Shown one piece after another: positions 23,888-33,000 of a DNA stretch of 64,000 nucleotides. A program made the position numbers and the translations under genes. This stretch comes from Marinirhabdus sp963799365 (GTDB taxonomy: Bacteria; Bacteroidota; Bacteroidia; Flavobacteriales; Flavobacteriaceae). Each line of letters begins with the position of its first letter. Within the stretch, counting starts at the first letter, position 1. The stretch lies in NCBI GenBank assembly GCA_963799365.1, contig CAWCWV010000016.1, positions 372,001 through 436,000 of the forward strand, given 5' to 3'. Below the pieces are notes generated by a model. It was not told the origin of the DNA. It saw only the letters and a list, made by a program, of their open reading frames with translations, and ran no database searches.

Positions 23888-24004
23888 TTACCTACGTGGA
23901 GAAATCACACGACGATTCATGCGTAATAATCGATATAAATCTGCATTTACTTTCGATTTTGAAGCGCGGGTTACTCCGAATATTTTTTTAAAAAAGCGTA
24001 ACAT
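23888..24004 (-). CDS. Small basic protein (38 aa)
   Basis: A 38-residue frame on the minus strand starts MLRFFKKIFGVTRASKSKVN and ends RRVISPRR. It is strongly basic with an amphipathic start. It is followed 22 bp later by a strong terminator, which supports a real transcript. I do not recognise the family; ribosome- or membrane-associated small proteins look similar. A plus-strand frame over the same DNA has no comparable support. Confidence 0.55.
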   Translation of the reverse strand: MLRFFKKIFGVTRASKSKVNADLYRLLRMNRRVISPRR

Positions 24005-24080
24005 AATACTTAATATTTCCAGTAAAAATACGTAAGAAAAATAGTACGTGTCAATAGCCAAATGAAAGATTAACAGCTAT

Positions 24081-24746
24081 TTAACAATCTTCATCACAAC
24101 ATTGCTCATTTTTGACCAGCTTGCAACTCATCACCGCCAAAATGCAACCGATAATCGGAGCGGTGATATATATCCATAAGTCTTGAAGATTTCCAGAAAC
24201 CAATGCAGGGGCGAATGAGCGAGCAGGATTCATAGAAGCACCTGTAATTGGTCCAGCAAACATGGCTTCCAACAACACAACACCACCAATAGCAAGTCCT
24301 GCAATAACCCCTATTTCCTTGGCTCCCGTAGAAACGTTAATAATCACGACCATCAAAAAGAAAGCGAGGAGTACTTCTAAAATAAACACTTTTAGAACTG
24401 CTATTTGCGGAAGAGTAGCGCCTAATAATTCGTTGTCAGGGAAAAGATAAAGCAGTAATCCGCTAGCTGCAATGGCACCAACACATTGCGAGACAACATA
24501 AAACGGAACTTCTTTCCACGGAAATTTTTTAGCATATGCAAAGGCAATAGTTACAGCTGGATTAATATGAGCTCCACTAATATCGCCAAAGGCGTAAATC
24601 ATCCCCATTACAATAAAACCGAAGGTTATGGCAATCCCAGGATGGGTTACAGTACCCCCAGTAAATTCATTGATAACAATCGCTCCTGTACCACAAAATA
24701 CTAAGGCGAAAGTCCCTATGGCTTCGGCAATTAGACGTTTTCTCAT
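24081..24746 (-). CDS. Aquaporin (MIP family channel)
   Basis: This 221-residue membrane protein with six helices and two NPA loops (SGAHINPAVTIAF and GASMNPARSFAPAL) transports water or small neutral solutes in the inner membrane. The second NPA is followed by the conserved Arg, and residues such as the Phe and the compact loops favour a water-type channel (AqpZ-like) over glycerol, but this is not certain. The C-terminus is Cys-rich (EQCCDEDC), which is unusual. The -7 box lies only 4 bp before the ATG. Confidence 0.93.
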   Translation of the reverse strand: MRKRLIAEAIGTFALVFCGTGAIVINEFTGGTVTHPGIAITFGFIVMGMIYAFGDISGAHINPAVTIAFAYAKKFPWKEVPFYVVSQCVGAIAASGLLLYLFPDNELLGATLPQIAVLKVFILEVLLAFFLMVVIINVSTGAKEIGVIAGLAIGGVVLLEAMFAGPITGASMNPARSFAPALVSGNLQDLWIYITAPIIGCILAVMSCKLVKNEQCCDEDC

Positions 24747-24750
24747 ATTG

Positions 24751-24758
24751 CAAAGGTA
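24751..24758 (-). promoter_or_regulatory. TAnnTTTG -7 box abutting the aquaporin start
   Basis: On the minus strand TACCTTTG ends 4 bp before the ATG at 24746. With the usual start site a few bases after this box, the transcript would begin at or next to the ATG. Confidence 0.65.
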
Positions 24759-24851
24759 AAAGGATTTTTAACTAGTTTTTTAAGTTTTTGTTAACTGTTT
24801 TCGGGAACATGCATTGTAACTTCGCAGAAACCTTAAAACACAACTACTATT

Positions 24852-25697
24852 ATGAAAAAAATAATCCTTTTAGTATTTGCCGTAGCTACTACAGTTGCTG
24901 TAAATGCACAACTTAAAACCCCAGCACCAAGTCCTTCTCAAGAAATTGAACAAACTGTTGGACTTACCGATGTTAAAGTAGAGTATTCAAGACCGTCTAT
25001 GAAAGGACGTACTATTTTTGGCGATCTAGTACCTTACGATAAAATGTGGCGTACTGGAGCAAATGCTAATACTAAAGTTACTTTTAGCGACCCAGTAATG
25101 ATAGGTGGAAAAGAAGTAAAAGCGGGCACCTATGCTTTATATACAAAACCAGGAATGCAAAGCTGGGATATAATGCTGTATTCAGACACCGACAACTGGG
25201 GAACACCAGAAAAATGGGATGATAGCAAAGTTGCTGCTACTGCAAAAGCACAAGTGTATCCAATGCCTATGAATATTGAGACATTTACTATTTCATTTGA
25301 TGATTTAACAGGAGACTCTGCTAACTTAGGAATGATGTGGGAAAAAAGCTATGTGGCTTTGCCTATTAAATTTATGACAGACAAGATGGTTTCTACAAAT
25401 ATTGAGCAAGTTATGGCAGGACCTTCTGCTAATGACTATTACCAATCTGCTGTATATTACTTAGAATCTGGTCAAGACATTAATAAAGCAAAAACTTGGA
25501 TAGATAAAGCTGTTGAAATGCGTGCAGAACCAGCATTTTGGTTTCACAGACAACAATCTTTAATTTATGCGAAGGCTGGAGACAAGAAAGGAGCTATAAA
25601 CGCTGCTAAAAAATCATTAGAGTTGGCTAAAACTGCCAAAAATGATGATTATGTAGCTTTAAATACAAAAAGCTTAAAAGAATGGGGAGCTATGTAA
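24852..25697 (+). CDS. DUF2911 domain exported protein
   Basis: This 281-residue protein has a signal peptide (MKKIILLVFAVATTVAVNAQ) and DUF2911 (VKVEYSRPSMKGRTIFGDLV, then MWRTGANANTKVTF, AGTYALYTKP). A TPR-like helical tail of about 90 residues (NDYYQSAVYYLESGQDINKA) ends it. DUF2911 proteins are periplasmic, Bacteroidota-typical and of unknown role. It ends 24 bp before a terminator shared with the convergent gene. Confidence 0.85.
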   Translation: MKKIILLVFAVATTVAVNAQLKTPAPSPSQEIEQTVGLTDVKVEYSRPSMKGRTIFGDLVPYDKMWRTGANANTKVTFSDPVMIGGKEVKAGTYALYTKPGMQSWDIMLYSDTDNWGTPEKWDDSKVAATAKAQVYPMPMNIETFTISFDDLTGDSANLGMMWEKSYVALPIKFMTDKMVSTNIEQVMAGPSANDYYQSAVYYLESGQDINKAKTWIDKAVEMRAEPAFWFHRQQSLIYAKAGDKKGAINAAKKSLELAKTAKNDDYVALNTKSLKEWGAM

Positions 25698-25720
25698 TTA
25701 GCACTTTATAAAAAATAAAG

Positions 25721-25747
25721 AACGCTCTTAATATTGGAGCGTTTTTT
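25721..25747. terminator. Terminator between convergent genes
   Basis: AACGCTC (25721-25727) pairs with GAGCGTT (25737-25743), followed by a T-run. The T-run overlaps the stop codon of the minus-strand gene. Confidence 0.75.
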
Positions 25748-26193
25748 TATGCCTTAAACTCTGGTAATTTCTTTAAAAACTGGTAACGTTCCTCTTGATA
25801 GTCAAGCTGGCAGTAAAAGTGTTGTAAACCATTGCTCACCATAAGATAGGTGGCATTTGTAACTAGGTTATATCGTGCAATTTGGTCGAAAGTATCCTGT
25901 GCAATTTTAATGGAAGGTGCTTTACACTCTACAATTAGATGAATGCTTCCATCTGTATTAAAAACTACTACATCATAGCGTTTCTTGGTGCCGTTCAGTA
26001 GTAATTGTTTCTCAACATTTATATGTGATTTAGGATAATTCTTCTCCAAAATTAAATACTGTACCACGTGTTGGCGTACCCATTCTTCTGGAGTAAGAAC
26101 GACGAATTTTTTTCTGATTTCATCAAAAATCAGACGTTTGTTTTCGTTACTTTTGAAGCGAAACGAATAGTTAGAGAAATCTAATTGGAGCAT
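25747..26193 (-). CDS. HsdR N-terminal-like (PD-(D/E)xK) protein
   Basis: This 148-residue protein is MLQLDFSNYSFRFKSNENKR, then FVVLTPEEWVRQHVVQYLI and KRYDVVVFNTDGSIHLIVEC, followed by KAPS. The D-(x)n-E-C-K core is that of the type I restriction HsdR N-terminal nuclease domain, here stand-alone. This form is conserved next to holA in flavobacteria and is not part of a restriction system visible here. A longer frame reaches 26217; I chose the ATG at 26193 because the family starts there. Confidence 0.8.
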   Translation of the reverse strand: MLQLDFSNYSFRFKSNENKRLIFDEIRKKFVVLTPEEWVRQHVVQYLILEKNYPKSHINVEKQLLLNGTKKRYDVVVFNTDGSIHLIVECKAPSIKIAQDTFDQIARYNLVTNATYLMVSNGLQHFYCQLDYQEERYQFLKKLPEFKA

Positions 26194-26314
26194 GCCGCAA
26201 GGTACTATTTTTGCCAATTTATATTTTTAGTTTTGAACTAAATATATGACACTATTCAATTTCTTTTAAAACAATCAGCAATCTAAATTCTTAAATCATC
26301 AATTTCCAATCCCA

Positions 26315-27322
26315 ATGCCTCTAGAAAAAGCAAAAGCCATTATTAATGATATTAAAAAGGGAAACCTTGCGCCTATCTATTTTTTAATGGGTGAGGAGGC
26401 TTATTATATTGATGGAATCTCTAATTATATTGAGCAAACGGTACTTTCCGAAGAAGAAAAAGGTTTTAATCAAATGGTCCTTTATGGAAGAGATGTAACC
26501 ATAGAGGAAGTGGTGAGCAACGCAAAACGATATCCAATGATGGCCGAACGCCAGGTTGTGATTGTAAAAGAAGCACAAGATTTATCTCGTACCATAGGAA
26601 ATCTGGTTTCCTACGTTGAAAATCCACAACCTACCACGGTTTTAGTTTTTTGCTATAAATATAAAAAGTTGGATGCCCGAAAAAAACTAGCCAAAGTTCT
26701 AAAAAAGGAGAAGGCCGTTATTTTTGAAAGTAAGAAGTTGTATGAAAACCAGGTGCCAGAATGGATTATAAGGGTATTATCTGGTAAAGGTTATTCAATT
26801 ACACCAAAGGCTGCCCAAATGCTTACTGAATTTTTAGGAAACGATTTAAGCAAAGTCAATAACGAATTGGAGAAATTACAGCTTATTGTAAAACCAGAAC
26901 AACAAATCACTCCAGAAATTGTAGAGCAGAATATTGGAATAAGTAAAGACTTCAATAACTTTGAATTACAAAATGCTATCGGTGCCAAAGATGTAAAAAA
27001 AGCATTTGCTATTGTGCAGTATTTTGCACAAAACACAAAAAATCATCCTATTGTGATGACGGTGGCGTTGCTGTATAGTTTCTTTTCCAAATTGCTTAAA
27101 TACCACGCCATTTCCAATAAAGCCGAAGCGCCCAAAACGCTAGGGGTAAGTCCTTATTTCATCAAGGATTACCAAACAGCTGCAAGTAATTACTCTATGA
27201 AAGAGGTAAGTGGTATTATTGCTAGTATTCGGGAAATAGATATGAAGAGCAAGGGAGTAGGAGCCGCAAATATGACCCCAGCCGATTTGTTCAAAGAACT
27301 ACTCACGTCTATTTTTAAGTAA
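26315..27322 (+). CDS. holA: DNA polymerase III subunit delta
   Basis: This 335-residue clamp-loader delta subunit opens AKAIINDIKKGNLAPIYFLM, GEEAYYIDGISNYI, with YPMMAERQVVIVKEAQDLS in the first domain and the collar domain at the C-terminus (KSKGVGAANMTPADLFKELL). It opens the beta clamp for loading. It is divergent from the HsdR-N-like gene and convergent with DoxX. Confidence 0.93.
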   Translation: MPLEKAKAIINDIKKGNLAPIYFLMGEEAYYIDGISNYIEQTVLSEEEKGFNQMVLYGRDVTIEEVVSNAKRYPMMAERQVVIVKEAQDLSRTIGNLVSYVENPQPTTVLVFCYKYKKLDARKKLAKVLKKEKAVIFESKKLYENQVPEWIIRVLSGKGYSITPKAAQMLTEFLGNDLSKVNNELEKLQLIVKPEQQITPEIVEQNIGISKDFNNFELQNAIGAKDVKKAFAIVQYFAQNTKNHPIVMTVALLYSFFSKLLKYHAISNKAEAPKTLGVSPYFIKDYQTAASNYSMKEVSGIIASIREIDMKSKGVGAANMTPADLFKELLTSIFK

Positions 27323-27325
27323 GCA

Positions 27326-27700
27326 TTATTTTTTATCCACCGAAATACTCCCGGCACCCATAAACGCAATAGCTATAAAGCCAAATAAGTAGAGTAAAGC
27401 CATTTCTTTTTTTGCAAGTGGATCTGCCCCGTGAACTATAAACGCAGCAACCGCCATCGTAATAGCGCTTGCAAGGGCAGCAAATCTGGTTTTAATGCCT
27501 ATAATAATTAAAATTGGTGCTACCAATTCTCCTAGGAGCACTAATATGGTAGATAATAGCGCACCAATACCTATTGGGTCGCCTACCACAGAGAGGTCTC
27601 CACCAATAAAAGCTAAAAATTTTGGGATTCCGTGGGTAAGCATGAGTCCAGAGATACCAATTCTTAAAATGAGTAGGCCTAGGTCGTAATTTCTTTTCAT
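27326..27700 (-). CDS. DoxX family membrane protein
   Basis: This 124-residue protein with four membrane helices starts LGLLILRIGISGLMLTHGIP, with KFLAFIGGD and VLLGELVAPILIIIGIKTRF, the typical DoxX pattern. The family includes quinol-oxidase subunits and thiosulfate:quinone oxidoreductase partners, but most bacterial members are uncharacterised. It overlaps no gene and lies 3 bp from the holA stop. Confidence 0.85.
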   Translation of the reverse strand: MKRNYDLGLLILRIGISGLMLTHGIPKFLAFIGGDLSVVGDPIGIGALLSTILVLLGELVAPILIIIGIKTRFAALASAITMAVAAFIVHGADPLAKKEMALLYLFGFIAIAFMGAGSISVDKK

Positions 27701-27902
27701 GATTGGAATTTTTTAGGGTTGGTTAAAAGTATAAAAATTATTGAAGTTACAATTTGAAATAGTAAAGTTTACATAATAGTAAAGTTGGCTAGCAAAACAT
27801 GTATATATTGAAAATTTAATTGTAGTTAACTTAATCTTCTATTAAAGTAAAAGGAACAGTGCAATTGTAGTTTAGCGGTGAGTAAAACAAATCAAAAAAA
27901 CT

Positions 27903-30900
27903 ATGAAAAAAACTACATCGCTTTTGCTACTTATAATTGGAATAGCAGGGATTTCTCAAAACAAATTAAATCCTTCCATTTCTGAAGAAGGAACCACGTA
28001 TGATCTCCAAATTACTGAAATTTTCTCAGGTCAGGAAGGAGATGACTTAACTGCAGATTGGTTCGAGATTATGAATGATGGAACAGACCCTTGGGTATCT
28101 GGCATAGATCCAGATCTATTTTACGATGACGAGTCTGCCGATGGTTCAACGGCCGATTTAATTCAAGGAATTACGGATATTCAACCAGGAGAATTTGTTA
28201 TTGTGTTGGTAACGGATAACACAGCTAATGAAGTAACAACCTTTACCGATGTATGGAGTGCTGTTGTAAACTTATCAGGAGTAAAAATAGGATTTACAGA
28301 TGGTGCCGGTCTTGGGGCTGGCGGAGACGCTGTAAATATTTGGGCTGGAGACCCAACAACAACCGCTCCAGTAGATACAGAATCGTATCCAGATACTGCC
28401 GCTAATGATGGACAGAGTTATGACAACAGCCTATTAGAATTTAGTACTGTTGGTAATGTAAGTAATGCAGTAGAAACAATCGCGCAAGGAGGTGCAGCAG
28501 GAGATGTACCAAATATTGCCTCTCCAGGAAATGTTCCTTCCATGGCGGACCTTATTATTACCGAAGTTTTTGCAGGACAAGCGGGAACAGATCTTACCGA
28601 AGATTGGTTCGAAATAAAGAATAACGGACAAATAGCTTGGGTTTCAGGTGTTGACCCAGATTTATTTTATGACGATGATTCAGCAGACGGAACTACAGCA
28701 GATCTTATTCAAGGTATTACAGACATTCAGCCTGGCGAATATGTAGTCGTTTTAGTAACAGACAACACAGGGAACGAAGTAACTACGTTTACAGACGTTT
28801 GGGGAGCTGTTGTAGACCTTACTAATGTTAAGGTAGGTTTTACAGACGGTTCAGGCCTTGGTGGCGGTGGCGATAGTGTTACTTTGTGGATGGGAGATCC
28901 AACGACAACGATGCCTATTTCTATGGGAACATACCCAGATACAGCGGCCAACGATGGCGAATCGTACGATGTGGAATTGGGAACATTTAGTATGGTTGGT
29001 AATGCCAATGGGGCAGTTGCAACTATCGCTTTAGGAGGCGACGGAAGTAATGTTCCAAATATAGGCTCACCAGGAAATAAAATCCCGAATGAAAATATTG
29101 AAGTGGAATTTAACGGCTCGTTTGCTTCAATTTCTGAAGATGGAACTGAAGTGATACTTACTGTTGCAATTTCAGACACTCCAACTACTGAAGGAACCGT
29201 AGATGTTTCTTTAATCGCAGGAGGAACTGCTGTTGAAGGTGCAGATTTCACTTTTTCAGCTACCGAAACACTAACCTTTCCAGCTGGAAGTTCAACCTCA
29301 CAGGAGGTTACCATTCCAATCATCAATAACACTGATGATACTAGTGATGTGTTTTTTGTAGTGAAGCTTGAAAATGCATCAACCTTATTAATTGGAAATA
29401 ATGATACGTTTTCAACCTACATTTTGGATGATGATACTGTAGTTCCTGCGGGAGATACTTCAGTGTTGGATATGAATTACTTGACGAGTTATACTGTGGA
29501 TGCAGATGGAACTGCTGAAATTGTAGCATACGATCCTGAAACACAGCAATTGTTTGTGACAAACGGCGATAAAGTTGAAGTTTTAGATTTTACAGATCCT
29601 TCAAATATTATAAACCTTGCAACAGTAACAGTACCTCCAGGGACTTCAGGGGTGCAAAGCATTGCTGTAAAAAATGGACTCGTTGCAGCAGCCGTTGCAG
29701 CAGATCCTGCAACAAATAATGGTTTTGTGGTTTTTACCGATGCATTGGGGACAAGTCAAACAATCGTAGAAGTAGGTTCCTTGCCAGATATGGTAACTTT
29801 TTCTCCAGATGGAAATTTTGTTTTGGTGGCTAACGAAGCACAACCAAGTGACGATTATTCTATAGATCCAGAAGGAAGCGTTTCAATAATAGACGTAAGT
29901 GGTGGCTTAGCCTCAATTACGCAAGCGAGTGTAAATACTCTTAATTTTAATGCTTTTGACGCACAACAAGCTGCTTTAATAGCTGCTGGCGTTCGGATTT
30001 TTGGACCAGGAGCAACCGTATCTCAGGATTTAGAACCAGAATATATCGCTGTTTCGGCAGATTCACAAATGGCATATGTAACCTTGCAGGAAAACAATGC
30101 ATACGCAATAATCGATATTGCCAATGCTGAAATTACCGAAATCATCCCATTCGGCTTAAAAGATCATAGCCTGGCAAGAAATTCTCTGGATGTAAGTGAT
30201 GAAACCGATTTTATTTTTGACGCTTCGTGGCCAATCAAGGGAATGTATATGCCAGATGCTGTTAGCTTTTACAGCGTAAACGGAACCGATTACATTGTTA
30301 TAGCAAATGAAGGAGATGCCAGAGAATATGGTGGGTTGGAAGAAGAAAGAAAAATAGATGACAACGATTATATCTTGGATCCAGTAGTATTTTCAAATAT
30401 TGATATTTTAAAATTGGATAGTAATTTGTCACAAATTGCGGTAACAAACGCTTCAGGAGATACAGACGGCGACGGAGATTTTGACGAAATCCATGTCTTT
30501 GGCGGTCGTTCCTTTTCAATTTTTGAAGCAGCAACAGGAACCTTGATGTACGATAGCGGAAATGATTTTGAGGTAATTACTGCAAACGATCCAACCTATG
30601 GAACTATTTTTAATGCGAGTAATAGTAACAATAATTTCAAAAACAGAAGCGATAACAAAGGTCCAGAACCAGAAGGAATTTTGGTGCAAGAAATCAACGG
30701 AGAACAATACGCTTTTATTTTGTTAGAAAGAATTGGGGGTGTAATGTTGTATAATATTTCAGACCCAGCAACTCCTGTATTCTTGCAATATTTAAATAAT
30801 CGTGATACAGTTCCTGGAGGTAACGAAATGGGCGATTTAGGCCCAGAAGGATTAATTTATGTTCCTTTCGCTAACAGCCCGACCGAAACAGGGCTCATTA

Positions 30901-31193
30901 TAGTCGCTAACGAAGTAAGCGGGACATTGAGTATTTATTCATTAGATAATGATATTTTATTAGGTACAGAAGATTTTAATATTGCTGGCAATACTAATTT
31001 TAGTATGTACCCAAACCCAAGTAGTGGAAATGTGTTTCTTAGTAAGCCAGGAGATTATACCATTTATGATGTAACTGGAAGAACCATCCAACAATTTTCT
31101 AATACAGCAAGCCTTAATGTACAGGGTTATACTGCCGGAATATATTTTGTTTCTAACGAAGATGGAGTAGCAAAAAGACTCATCATCAAGTAG
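27903..31193 (+). CDS. Secreted T9SS protein: duplicated N-terminal domain, Calx-beta, choice-of-anchor I propeller
   Basis: The product is 1096 residues. After a signal peptide (MKKTTSLLLLIIGIAGIS) two lamin-tail-like domains of about 170 residues repeat nearly unchanged (ITEIFSGQEGDDLTADWFEI versus ITEVFAGQAGTDLTEDWFEI). A Calx-beta-like domain (SISEDGTEVILTVAISDTPT) follows, then a beta-propeller of the 'choice-of-anchor I' kind (NGDKVEVLDFTDPSNI, PEYIAVSADSQMAYVTLQEN, FGGRSFSIF). A type IX sorting domain ends it (FSMYPNPSSGNVFLSKPGDY, GIYFVS, RLIIK). It is probably cell-surface or extracellular; related propellers occur in phosphatase-like and adhesive proteins. Asp-rich loops suggest calcium binding. 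Confidence 0.88.
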   Translation: MKKTTSLLLLIIGIAGISQNKLNPSISEEGTTYDLQITEIFSGQEGDDLTADWFEIMNDGTDPWVSGIDPDLFYDDESADGSTADLIQGITDIQPGEFVIVLVTDNTANEVTTFTDVWSAVVNLSGVKIGFTDGAGLGAGGDAVNIWAGDPTTTAPVDTESYPDTAANDGQSYDNSLLEFSTVGNVSNAVETIAQGGAAGDVPNIASPGNVPSMADLIITEVFAGQAGTDLTEDWFEIKNNGQIAWVSGVDPDLFYDDDSADGTTADLIQGITDIQPGEYVVVLVTDNTGNEVTTFTDVWGAVVDLTNVKVGFTDGSGLGGGGDSVTLWMGDPTTTMPISMGTYPDTAANDGESYDVELGTFSMVGNANGAVATIALGGDGSNVPNIGSPGNKIPNENIEVEFNGSFASISEDGTEVILTVAISDTPTTEGTVDVSLIAGGTAVEGADFTFSATETLTFPAGSSTSQEVTIPIINNTDDTSDVFFVVKLENASTLLIGNNDTFSTYILDDDTVVPAGDTSVLDMNYLTSYTVDADGTAEIVAYDPETQQLFVTNGDKVEVLDFTDPSNIINLATVTVPPGTSGVQSIAVKNGLVAAAVAADPATNNGFVVFTDALGTSQTIVEVGSLPDMVTFSPDGNFVLVANEAQPSDDYSIDPEGSVSIIDVSGGLASITQASVNTLNFNAFDAQQAALIAAGVRIFGPGATVSQDLEPEYIAVSADSQMAYVTLQENNAYAIIDIANAEITEIIPFGLKDHSLARNSLDVSDETDFIFDASWPIKGMYMPDAVSFYSVNGTDYIVIANEGDAREYGGLEEERKIDDNDYILDPVVFSNIDILKLDSNLSQIAVTNASGDTDGDGDFDEIHVFGGRSFSIFEAATGTLMYDSGNDFEVITANDPTYGTIFNASNSNNNFKNRSDNKGPEPEGILVQEINGEQYAFILLERIGGVMLYNISDPATPVFLQYLNNRDTVPGGNEMGDLGPEGLIYVPFANSPTETGLIIVANEVSGTLSIYSLDNDILLGTEDFNIAGNTNFSMYPNPSSGNVFLSKPGDYTIYDVTGRTIQQFSNTASLNVQGYTAGIYFVSNEDGVAKRLIIK

Positions 31194-31217
31194 TGCTCTA
31201 TTAAAATTAGAAGCCTT

Positions 31218-31246
31218 AAAGCCACCTTTTATAGGTGGCTTTTTCT
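31218..31246 (+). terminator. Terminator behind the T9SS protein gene
   Basis: AAAGCCACC (31218-31226) pairs with GGTGGCTTT (31234-31242), followed by a T-rich tail (TTTTCTTTTT). It lies 25 bp after the stop. Confidence 0.85.
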
Positions 31247-31254
31247 TTTTAATG

Positions 31255-31262
31255 TATTTTTG
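31255..31262 (+). promoter_or_regulatory. TAnnTTTG -7 box before menA
   Basis: TATTTTTG lies 23 bp before the menA ATG and just after the preceding terminator, so menA starts a new transcription unit. Confidence 0.55.
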
Positions 31263-31285
31263 CGACTGTTAAAATAACCTATTGT

Positions 31286-32194
31286 ATGACTAAAGTACGC
31301 GCTTGGATTTCTGCTGCCCGTTTACGTACATTACCGCTTTCAATTTCTGGAATTTTGGTTGCCAGTGCTGCTGCATCTAAGCTGGATTTATTTTCATTTC
31401 CTATCATGATACTAGCTTTATTAACAACAGTTGGGTTTCAAGTGTTGTCAAATTTCGCGAACGATTATGGAGACGGGGTAAAAGGAACAGACAATGCAGA
31501 TAGAGTTGGGCCCGCAAGAGCCATGCAAAGTGGGTTGCTCACCGCAAAAGAATTAAAGTACGGAATGATAGTAACTACTGTTTTTACGTTGCTTTTAGCA
31601 AGTATACTTATTTTCGTGGCTTTTGGAAACGAGAATTTTATACTTTCGGTTGTTTTCTTTAATCTTGGACTTGCCGCAATTATTGCTGCTATAACATATA
31701 CCATTGGAAAAAGAGCTTATGGCTATCGTGCGATGGGCGATGTATTTGTGTTTTTATTCTTCGGTTTGGTGGGCGTAATGGGGTGCTACTTTTTGTTCAC
31801 CCAGCAGCTTTCAGATTTAATTATACTACCAGCCATAACTATTGGTCTCCTGAGTACAGCTGTTTTAAATCTTAATAATATGCGGGATCGCTTGGCAGAT
31901 GCAAAAGTGAACAAAAACACCCTAGCCGTAGTGCTGGGAGAAAAACCTGTAAAACTATACCACGCAATTCTCATATTTGGTGCATTTATTTGTGCTTTGG
32001 CTTATTTCTTATATAAAGGAACTTCTTGGCAAAACTATCTACCCTTGCTAGCTTTTGTGCCTTTGTTTTTAAACGTTGTAAATGTGTTTAGAAACCAATC
32101 GCCGGCTTTACTCGATCCAGAACTTAAGAAAGTCGCTCTGAGCACATTTTTATTTGCTATTTTGGTATTTGTAATAGAGATGTATATACTTTAA
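31286..32194 (+). CDS. menA: 1,4-dihydroxy-2-naphthoate polyprenyltransferase
   Basis: This 302-residue UbiA-type membrane prenyltransferase attaches the isoprenoid chain to DHNA in menaquinone synthesis. It carries LSNFANDYGDGVKGTDNADR and VGPARAMQSG (the N-D-x3-D substrate site) and a second site LNNMRDRLADAKVNKNTLAV, with about eight membrane helices. It leads a same-strand run with menC and menE. Confidence 0.95.
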   Translation: MTKVRAWISAARLRTLPLSISGILVASAAASKLDLFSFPIMILALLTTVGFQVLSNFANDYGDGVKGTDNADRVGPARAMQSGLLTAKELKYGMIVTTVFTLLLASILIFVAFGNENFILSVVFFNLGLAAIIAAITYTIGKRAYGYRAMGDVFVFLFFGLVGVMGCYFLFTQQLSDLIILPAITIGLLSTAVLNLNNMRDRLADAKVNKNTLAVVLGEKPVKLYHAILIFGAFICALAYFLYKGTSWQNYLPLLAFVPLFLNVVNVFRNQSPALLDPELKKVALSTFLFAILVFVIEMYIL

Positions 32195-32257
32195 TTTCTA
32201 TTTTTTTTAACAGAAAAAAGTAACAGAAATCCTATTTTTAAAGAAAACTAAATCAAG

Positions 32258-32938
32258 ATGAAAATAACTTTTTACGGTCAAAACTCACTGGCACTCCAAA
32301 TTGGAGGAAAACACATAATTATAGATCCTTTTATAACAGGAAATGACCTTTCAAAAGATAAAGTGGATATTATGAGTTTGAAAGCAGATTATATCCTACT
32401 TACACACGCGCATCAGGATCATATACTGGATGCTGAAGCCATTGCAAAAAACACAGGAGCTACCATTGTGAGCAATTACGAAATTGCCAACCATTACGAA
32501 GCTAAAGGTCTAGAAGTGCATCCTATGAACCACGGCGGTACCTGGAATTTCGATTTCGGAAAGGTAAAATATGTAAATGCAATTCATACAAGTTCTTTTC
32601 CAGATGGAAGCTACGGAGGCCAACCTGGCGGATTTGTTATTGAAGGAGAGCATAAAAATATCTATATCGCTGGCGATACTGCGCTTACTATGGATATGAA
32701 ATTGATTCCGCTGCATACCAAACTAGACCTTGCCATACTCCCCATAGGCGATAATTTTACAATGGGTGTTGATGATGCCATTATCGCTTGTGATTTTTTG
32801 GAATGTGATAAAGTGCTTGGTGTACATTACGATACCTTCGGCTATATTGAAATTGATCACGATGAGGCAAAACGAAAATTCTATGAAGCAGGAAAAGACC
32901 TGATGTTGCTGGATATTGGAGAAAGTATTGAGCTTTAG
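32258..32938 (+). CDS. UPF0173 metal-dependent hydrolase
   Basis: This 226-residue metallo-beta-lactamase-fold protein has ADYILLTHAHQDHILDAEAI (H-x-H-x-D-H metal site), HTSSFPDGSYGGQPGGFVI and IAGDTALTMDMKLI. The match to UPF0173/YtkL is clear. The substrate is unknown. It is often placed beside menaquinone genes in flavobacteria, as here. Confidence 0.92.
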   Translation: MKITFYGQNSLALQIGGKHIIIDPFITGNDLSKDKVDIMSLKADYILLTHAHQDHILDAEAIAKNTGATIVSNYEIANHYEAKGLEVHPMNHGGTWNFDFGKVKYVNAIHTSSFPDGSYGGQPGGFVIEGEHKNIYIAGDTALTMDMKLIPLHTKLDLAILPIGDNFTMGVDDAIIACDFLECDKVLGVHYDTFGYIEIDHDEAKRKFYEAGKDLMLLDIGESIEL

Positions 32939-33000
32939 GAAAATACTCAAATCCCAAATAAAGCTATTTGCGATTTCACTAAAAGCACTTGTAATTAGTA

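Noticed and set aside
25747..26193. Part of a type I restriction system
   Set aside because: There are no HsdM, HsdS or helicase genes nearby; stand-alone HsdR-N-like proteins beside holA are usual in flavobacteria.
28727..29332. Long minus-strand frame inside the T9SS protein gene
   Set aside because: It lies opposite a clearly coding, conserved domain and has no recognisable protein features.
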